A stretch of 32,852 bases of DNA from Candidatus Altimarinota bacterium (GTDB lineage Bacteria; Patescibacteria; JAEDAM01; BD1-5; UBA2023), in NCBI GenBank assembly GCA_018457335.1, contig JAGYHI010000005.1, positions 1 to 32,852 on the forward strand. Reading direction: 5' to 3'. The first letter of the stretch is position 1. The number at the start of each line of letters is the position of its first letter. The notes below the pieces were generated by a model. That model was given only the letters and a program-made list of their open reading frames with translations. It made no database searches and was not told the origin of the DNA. The translations under genes were made by a program, and so were the position numbers. Of the stretch, positions 27,897 through 32,852 are shown piece by piece.

Positions 27897-29027
27897 TTAC
27901 GCAGCCTCTTTTTGATCGAGCATTTCTTTGGCAAATTCTTCTTGGTCTTGTGAACCGAGTACTTTTACATTTGAGAGTTGCTCGCTGGCATTTTTCATAA
28001 GTTCGTTTTGAGCGTCAGCCTCGGCTTTGACCTGGGCTCGGTAGGCCTCGATAGTATCAAAGTGATTTTTGAGTTTTGTGACATTTTCGATAAAGACTGC
28101 CGTCGAGAGGACTGGTTTTGAAGAGAGTTCTTCTGATTTTTTGGCTGATTCGATGGCTTTGTCAGTGAGTTCACTACTCATCTTGTCAATAGTTTCTCCC
28201 ATAGTAGAAATCGCTTTCATAGAAGCGTCAATGGCTTTTTGTGAACTTGTCTCTATAAGCGCTGTCGAGAGAAGTGTTTTGAAGATTGGTCGACTCGAAC
28301 TCATAGAAAGTGAGAGCTTTGACGCACTGTCAAGTCGCATCAAGAGTCGTTTTCTGGCCATATCGAGATTTCCGATGAGGACGACGAGGTTTGACTGAAA
28401 ATACTCGACATGTCGGATAAACATATCGTATTTCATTTTTTCGTTTTCATTGGCAGATTCTGCTTTTTCTTTAAATTCTTCGATTTTTGTATTTAAGAAA
28501 TTTTTGTATGCGACAACTTTTCCGAGGTTTGCGTCGATGCCTTCGAGGAATTTTTTCTGCATGTCTATGCTCGTGTTGAGCGAGTTGTATGACTGATCAA
28601 ATCCAGAAAAAATCGCTTCGATTTTCCCTTCGAGACTTTTGATATTAAATTTTGCTTCGTCCCATTTTGCGTCGAGGGCTTTCGCAAGACTGCTAATGAG
28701 TGGCAGTGATTTTGCAATTTTCATCACCGTTCCGTCATTGTCGATGATTTCTTTGTAGACACCTTGGACTTGTGTGTTCATTTCTGAAAGTTCGTCAGAG
28801 ACATTCATGATCGGGTCACTGTCGATGATGGTCGCAGTTTCAGAGATGATAGAGTCGATTGGTGCGGTGATTTTTTCACCGAGTTGCCGGAAATCTTTCG
28901 CTTCGGCAAAGGTCTGCTCGACTTGAGCCTCTTCGGTCGCCGAGAGTGGTTTTGCTTCGAGGTCTTGAAGGACTTTGACAGCTTTTGCGTCGGCGTCTTT
29001 TGTTTGAGATTTTGTTTTTGCTGGCAT
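27897..29027 (-). CDS. TelA-like toxic anion resistance family protein
   Basis: A 376-residue all-helical cytoplasmic protein of the TelA family (PF05816 by appearance). The core SLNTSIDMQKKFLEGIDANLG, KVVAYKNFLNTKIEEFKEK and the heptad-rich GNLDMARKRLLMRLDSASK with SSSRPIFKTLLSTAL follow the TelA order. It has a Lys/Ala-rich N-terminal tail and no UGA codon in 376. TelA proteins are linked with tellurite and cell-envelope stress; the biochemical role is unknown. It is the first gene of a three-gene operon with a membrane/coiled-coil protein and an AAA+ ATPase. The leader carries TTTTTTAA at 29040-29047, 12 nt before the ATG. Confidence 0.85.
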   Translation of the reverse strand: MPAKTKSQTKDADAKAVKVLQDLEAKPLSATEEAQVEQTFAEAKDFRQLGEKITAPIDSIISETATIIDSDPIMNVSDELSEMNTQVQGVYKEIIDNDGTVMKIAKSLPLISSLAKALDAKWDEAKFNIKSLEGKIEAIFSGFDQSYNSLNTSIDMQKKFLEGIDANLGKVVAYKNFLNTKIEEFKEKAESANENEKMKYDMFIRHVEYFQSNLVVLIGNLDMARKRLLMRLDSASKLSLSMSSSRPIFKTLLSTALIETSSQKAIDASMKAISTMGETIDKMSSELTDKAIESAKKSEELSSKPVLSTAVFIENVTKLKNHFDTIEAYRAQVKAEADAQNELMKNASEQLSNVKVLGSQDQEEFAKEMLDQKEAA

Positions 29028-29061
29028 AAAATAAAAATTTTAAAAAATAAAAAGCAATCCT

Positions 29062-29089
29062 ATTGTATCATATTTTCTTGATTTTTCAA
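29062..29089 (-). promoter_or_regulatory. telA operon promoter
   Basis: On the minus strand TTGAAA (29084-29089), a 16-nt spacer and TACAAT (29062-29067). The start near 29055 leaves a leader of about 28 nt. Confidence 0.65.
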
Positions 29090-29157
29090 AAAGTTTTTTG
29101 AGGAAAATTTTAATATTTTTCTATTTACCACCTTAAACCTGTTTTAGAATTTTTAAA

Positions 29158-29195
29158 ATCTGAGATCCTGAAATAAATTCAGGATGACAAAGGCG
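29158..29195. repeat. short inverted repeat of the 'TGTCATCCTGAA' type
   Basis: ATCCTGAA, six bases, TTCAGGAT (in GATCCTGAAATAAATTCAGG) followed by ATGACAAAGGCGGG. It resembles the degraded element near 23208 and may belong to the same dispersed family. Confidence 0.5.
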
Positions 29196-29241
29196 GGAGT
29201 ATTTGTATTTGCTTGGTTTTTCAGAAAGTCTTTTCGGAAAC

Positions 29242-29279
29242 AAAAAAGTGCACCCCATCAAAATGAAATACACTTTTTT
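29242..29279. terminator. probable terminator of the SSB-tail gene
   Basis: AAAAAAGTG (29242-29250) and CACTTTTTT (29271-29279) form a stem with a 20-nt loop just after the stop codon of the minus-strand gene. The loop is long, so support is moderate. Confidence 0.5.
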
Positions 29280-29287
29280 AATTTTTT

Positions 29288-29569
29288 CTAAAATGGAACA
29301 TCCTCAAGTGCAACACCTTCATCAGTGTCTGGACTTGCTTTTGGAGCATTTTCTCCCTGAGAAGCATCTGGTTTCCATTCATTGAGCGTAAAGTAGTGAG
29401 TGTCACCGTATTGTCCTGGCTCTTTTCGTTTACTCATTGTCATATTCACATAGCCTTTTTCATTGGCATATTGTTGGAGTTTTTCGAGGTTGAAACTGAT
29501 ATTAAAAAATTCTCCATAAGTTCCGTTGATAGCCTTGCAACTACTTCCGTCGATATAGGTTTTTGACAT
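29288..29569 (-). CDS. small protein with an SSB-like C-terminal tip
   Basis: A 93-residue protein. The N-terminal 65 residues are beta-rich (SCKAINGTYGEFFNISF, GYVNMTMSKRKEPGQYGDTHYFTLNEW) and could form a small OB-like fold. A short Pro/Asp/Ala linker leads to an acidic tail ending EDVPF, like the D-D-I/V-P-F tip by which SSB recruits repair and replication proteins. I do not recognise the N-terminal domain as canonical SSB, and it is half the usual size. I infer a single-stranded-DNA-binding or SSB-mimic protein. It has no in-frame UGA and ends with TAG. TTTTTTAA lies at 29584-29591. Confidence 0.55.
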   Translation of the reverse strand: MSKTYIDGSSCKAINGTYGEFFNISFNLEKLQQYANEKGYVNMTMSKRKEPGQYGDTHYFTLNEWKPDASQGENAPKASPDTDEGVALEDVPF

Positions 29570-29655
29570 AATTTTCTGAAAAGTTAAAAAATATTCTCTT
29601 TGAGAAAAGAGTTCTTGTATTATATAGAAAAAAATTATTTTACAAGCATTTCTCC

Positions 29656-29684
29656 TTGCAATATCTAAAAAATTGTGCTATGAT
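29656..29684 (+). promoter_or_regulatory. promoter of the 920-aa protein gene
   Basis: TTGCAA (29656-29661), a 17-nt spacer and TATGAT (29679-29684). The start near 29691 lies 17 nt before ATG 29708 and 24 nt before ATG 29715, so both start codons would be on the transcript. Confidence 0.65.
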
Positions 29685-29714
29685 AGAGATATATTTAAAA
29701 TTTTAGTATGAATT

Positions 29715-32477
29715 ATGCAATCTTTCGGGGGGGGGGTATCTAGTATCTATTTCCAAAAACAGGCACCGTCTTCTCATTCATCGGTAAAAAAATCGGTCAC
29801 TGAAACAAATCTGCAAAAACACGCTCAAAATAATTCTGATGTCAAAAAATTAATCGAAAAAAAATTGGCATTTGCAAAAAAGAGTATGTCTCCAAAGGAA
29901 TTTGAGGAGTTTTCGATTGAAGCTAAAAAAATCTTGCAAATGAAAGATGTACAACTCGAAAAACTTGATAATTGGCTTGAAAAAATGCAGATGCAAATCA
30001 AAATCAATTTCAGTTTAAAAATGCATAAATTTCGACTTCAAAGTCTCAAAGAAAATTTACAATTTTTAAATAATGAAAAAACGAATGTTGGACTCTGAGA
30101 GAGCCTGATGGATGGTGTTATGAGAATAGTCTCGGACGAAGAAACTCCAAAAGAAATATATAAAAGAATGTATAATAGTGCAAAGAAAACTGCATACAAA
30201 CAAATTGAACTGATACAAAAAGACCTAAAAAATCCAAAAATTGTCAATAATTTGACAAGCGAGGAAATGCAAGAATATAAAAATCTCGTCGTCGAATTAA
30301 AAAAATTAGGGCTTTCAAAAATTGAGTGATTTGATTTGATTGAATCGACAATAAATACGATTATAGCTATGCCAGAGACAGCAAAACATGCAGCGTATTG
30401 AGTGAAATGAATCGCAAAAGGAGTTTATAATAGCGTAGAAAGTATTGTAATCGGTACTTTTGATTTGTTGAAATTCATGGGGAAATATACTTTTTTTGGC
30501 GAATATAGAGAAAAAATTAATAAACAAGCTGAAGAAATTTATGATTGGTGGGACAAAAATGGTACTGGAAAGGCTGTGGAATTACTCGAGGAAGCTCTCC
30601 GAAAAGAAATGGATAGAATTTCAAAACTGCCATCTGAGCAACAATCTGAAGCCATCGGAAATATTGCAGGAAATGTGATTGGCATGCTCTCAGTAATGAA
30701 AGCAGGTGGAGCAATTATTAGTAAAATGAAACATCTCAAAAAAGCTGATGCAACTTTGGAGCGAGTGGTAAATTCTACGAAATCATCAGCGAAAAGAGTC
30801 GAAAAAGTCACGAAACTTCACAAAAAAGCAACACAAGTACGACAAGTTTTAGGTGTTGGAAATACTTTGCTTAATGGAGTCTGAGAATCGCTTATTGGTT
30901 TTGCTTTTTATAAAACCTTTGTCAAAGTAACCCTCCTCTTGCCAAAAACAAGTATTCCAGTGAATCAAAAAATCCAAGAAATCAACGTACTCCTCCAAGA
31001 AATGGAAACAGCGCTCAAATCTGAAACTGATACTACAAAACGAGAAATCATAGAAAATGCGATGGATGAGGTAAGAAAGGAGAAAGTGAAGTTGGAGAAA
31101 AGAGAGGGATGAAGCGAGAGGCGGGAGGAAAAATTGGAAAAAAATAAAGACTCTATAAATGATGTAGATGCACTCAAAAAAATTGAAAAACAAGCAGAAA
31201 AATTGACTTATGAAAATTTTGTTAAAAATTACAATTGAAATGATAAGAGAATTAATAAAGAATTAGATGATTTAATTGCTTCTTGATGAGCTAAAAAATT
31301 ACAAGAAAACGGAATAGTTTTAGATATAAAATATTTATTTGATATAGATCATTGGAGTGTTGAAAGATTTATACATCAAATCAACCAGGTGCTTAAAAAT
31401 GATATTTTTACTGACTTAAAATGAATTATAGATATATCAGATAATAATATATTACATATAAGTGAGTTATATAGTAATAATTATAAAAAAAGAATAAGTT
31501 TAACAAAAGTTTTACATAAACAATTATGAGATAATTTTATATTTAGTGATTTAGATATTATATTGAGAAGATTTGATGATAAAATTTTAGCAGAATTATT
31601 AGATTCTTGAGTTTTAGCTTTGATAAAATGATCTAATTTGAAAAATATAGATTATTTTTTAACAAAATTAAATAGGGATAAATTTAATATAGATAATTTT
31701 AAAAAAATAGCTGAAACAGGAATATTTGATTTTTTAAGTAATAAAACTCTTAGATATGATGATTTTAAAAGAATTGACCATTTTTGAGAATTTTTAAAAA
31801 ATTCAGCAACAATTAAGGATACAAATCATCTTTTAGATAAGGTTAAATTAGTATTATCAGCAGAAGCTGAATCTTTAATTGATATACCTCTGTATGATAA
31901 TATTCACTTAATAGGACAATGGGATTTTAAAAATATGAAATCACATTTGGATAATTGAACATTTGATAAAATAAAAGAGATGAAAATTGAAAAACTTAAT
32001 AAGTGAATACGTATAAATATGATTGGTTTATCAAAAATTGATAGTACAGATTTTGATAAAATTTTCAATTTTTATAAAACTACTAATAATAAAAGTTTAT
32101 TTTTTGATTTATATGATTATCCAGATATAATCAAACTTTGATTAGATAATATAAAAAAAATAAATGAAAGTTGAATTATAGAAAAATTAAAAAAACAAGG
32201 TTTTTCAAGATTTGATTCAATATTTACATACCAATATATAAATGAAATAAGTATTAGTAATATAGAAAAAATTCTAAATAAAAATATTTTGAACCAATTA
32301 GTAGAACTTTGATTTGAGAATAATTATTTTAACACATTAGAAAAAATATCTACTACCTGAATTGAGGCTTTTAGCAATTTCTTAAAAAATAATAACTTTA
32401 AAGATTACAAAAACTCTGTTGATTTAAGAGATACTTATAATATAGATACTCTAATAAAATATTTAAAACAAAAATAA
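29715..32477 (+). CDS. 920-aa helical protein with a G10 tract at the start; pre-toxin-like middle
   Basis: One frame from ATG 29715 to TAA 32477 with 20 UGA codons read as Gly. Codons 5-7 are a GGG run that is part of a G10 tract (29727-29736). Residues 15-125 are coiled-coil-like. Residues about 215-390 have small-residue helices and the block SKLPSEQQSEAIGNIAGNVIG, which recalls the 'pre-toxin' segment of polymorphic toxins and related large secreted proteins. After residue 508 a different module begins: Asn/Lys/Ile/Asp-rich short helices with irregular repeat units and 14 of 19 glycines encoded by UGA. No signal peptide is seen. I infer a surface or effector protein; the toxin link is only a resemblance. 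Confidence 0.75.
29727..29736 (+). repeat. homopolymeric G10 tract (possible phase-variation site)
   Basis: Ten G in a row at codons 5-7 of the 920-aa protein in AT-rich DNA. Slipped-strand gain or loss of one G would change which of the two upstream ATGs (29708 or 29715) is in frame. Confidence 0.85.
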
Positions 32478-32550
32478 TATATTTTATAAAACCTGTCACT
32501 TTTAAAAGTGATAAAAAAATAAAAAATTCACAAAAACATATAGTAAAAAC

Positions 32551-32578
32551 TTGCAAAATTGTATAGTTTGAATATACT
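32551..32578 (+). promoter_or_regulatory. promoter giving a probably leaderless transcript
   Basis: TTGCAA (32551-32556), a 16-nt spacer and TATACT (32573-32578). Transcription should start about 7 nt after the -10 box, at or within a base or two of the A of ATG 32585. Confidence 0.6.
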
Positions 32579-32584
32579 GTATGT

Positions 32585-32852
32585 ATGAGAAAAAATCAAA
32601 ATACGCCTTTTGACATTTTTGTAAAAAAGATTTGAGGATTGTGAGAAACTCTTGTGAAAAAATCCCTCCTCGAAAAACTTTGGCTTCGCTCGGGCGGATC
32701 GAAGTCGCGATTTTCCTATGCTCTTGGGAAAATCACTGGACAAGAAAAGGTCTCTCGCATCACAAAAGATATATTTTTTGTCGGAGAAAGTGCGCCAGAA
32801 ATACATGAGATTTATTGGCAAGTAGTCAGCCTATGTATTGATATTTATGCAC
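32585..32852 (+). CDS. partial protein of unknown function, 3' truncated by the window
   Basis: The frame is open from ATG 32585 to the window edge (89 codons) with two UGA codons read as Gly (VKKI-Gly-GL-Gly-ETL). The visible part is basic and helical: TLVKKSLLEKLWLRSGGSKSRFSYALGK is followed by ITGQEKVSRITKDIFFV, which looks like a winged helix-turn-helix with a C-terminal wing. This recalls the N-terminal domain of AbiEi-type antitoxins, but too little is visible to name it. The region from 32690 is more GC-rich than the preceding gene. The ATG at 32581 is in another frame and stops early. Confidence 0.5.

Noticed and set aside
32496..32511. TCACTTTTAAAAGTGA as a terminator after the 920-aa gene
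   Set aside because: It is a palindrome without a proper loop and no U-tract follows on the plus strand (only A-rich DNA), so it is at best weak.
1..32852. Widespread pseudogenes or frameshifts broken by TGA
   Set aside because: The breaks are all UGA, always in one continuous frame, and fall on conserved glycines in known proteins; the standard-code view is wrong here.
1..32852. CRISPR array, integrase, transposase or phage genes
   Set aside because: I looked for regularly spaced direct repeats and for DDE, tyrosine recombinase or phage structural motifs and saw none.

Overview
This AT-rich window comes from a candidate-phyla-radiation bacterium that reads UGA as glycine (translation table 25), so Gracilibacteria (BD1-5) or Absconditabacteria (SR1); I cannot tell which from this window. 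The case rests on conserved genes. In-frame UGA falls on the glycine of the RadA KNRFG motif, on glycines of SerRS, TatD and Tmk, and on several glycines of an ATP-grasp ligase, while UGG is still used for tryptophan. Read with table 11 the window looks full of broken genes; read with UGA=Gly it resolves into about 27 intact or edge-truncated genes plus one tRNA. Most genes lack a Shine-Dalgarno sequence; many carry a TTTTTTAA block about 10-14 nt before the start codon instead.

Layout. 1-6.27 kb (+): a membrane and surface gene cluster (RnfD/NqrB-like membrane protein, small membrane protein, 620-aa anchored protein, 1118-aa secreted protein), closed by a terminator shared with the convergent operon. 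6.3-12.35 kb (-): an operon of an ATP-grasp ligase fused to a DUF1704/QEGLA metallopeptidase, a 7TM protein of the inactive-transglutaminase type, metG and a Nudix hydrolase overlapping metG. 12.48 kb: tRNA-Asn. 12.6-15.7 kb (-): a membrane/beta-rich protein and serS. 15.9-18.35 kb: a small acidic protein divergent from recX-like and radA. 18.4-19.3 kb (+): an anchored exported protein. 19.35-21.9 kb (-): holB-like, then two Tmk paralogues, divergent from a PEGA-like membrane protein. 23.03-23.64 kb: a gene-free block of repeat relics. 23.64 kb (+): tatD. 24.5-25.3 kb (-): two small genes with Shine-Dalgarno sequences that look foreign. 25.37-29.03 kb (-): telA, a membrane/coiled-coil protein and an AAA+ ATPase. 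29.29 kb (-): a small protein with an SSB-like tail. 29.7-32.5 kb (+): a 920-aa protein with a G10 tract at its start and a C-terminal half very rich in UGA. 32.585 kb to the edge (+): a partial, probably leaderless gene.

The most interesting items are the G10 tract with two staggered start codons in front of the 920-aa protein; the single-chain fusion of ATP-grasp and DUF1704 modules; a small gene whose UGA 'stop' is followed by a terminator before any in-frame UAA/UAG; and the TTTTTTAA signal upstream of starts. UGA use differs sharply between genes and even within genes: none in metG, telA and the small acidic protein, but 14 of 19 glycine codons in the C-terminal part of the 920-aa protein.
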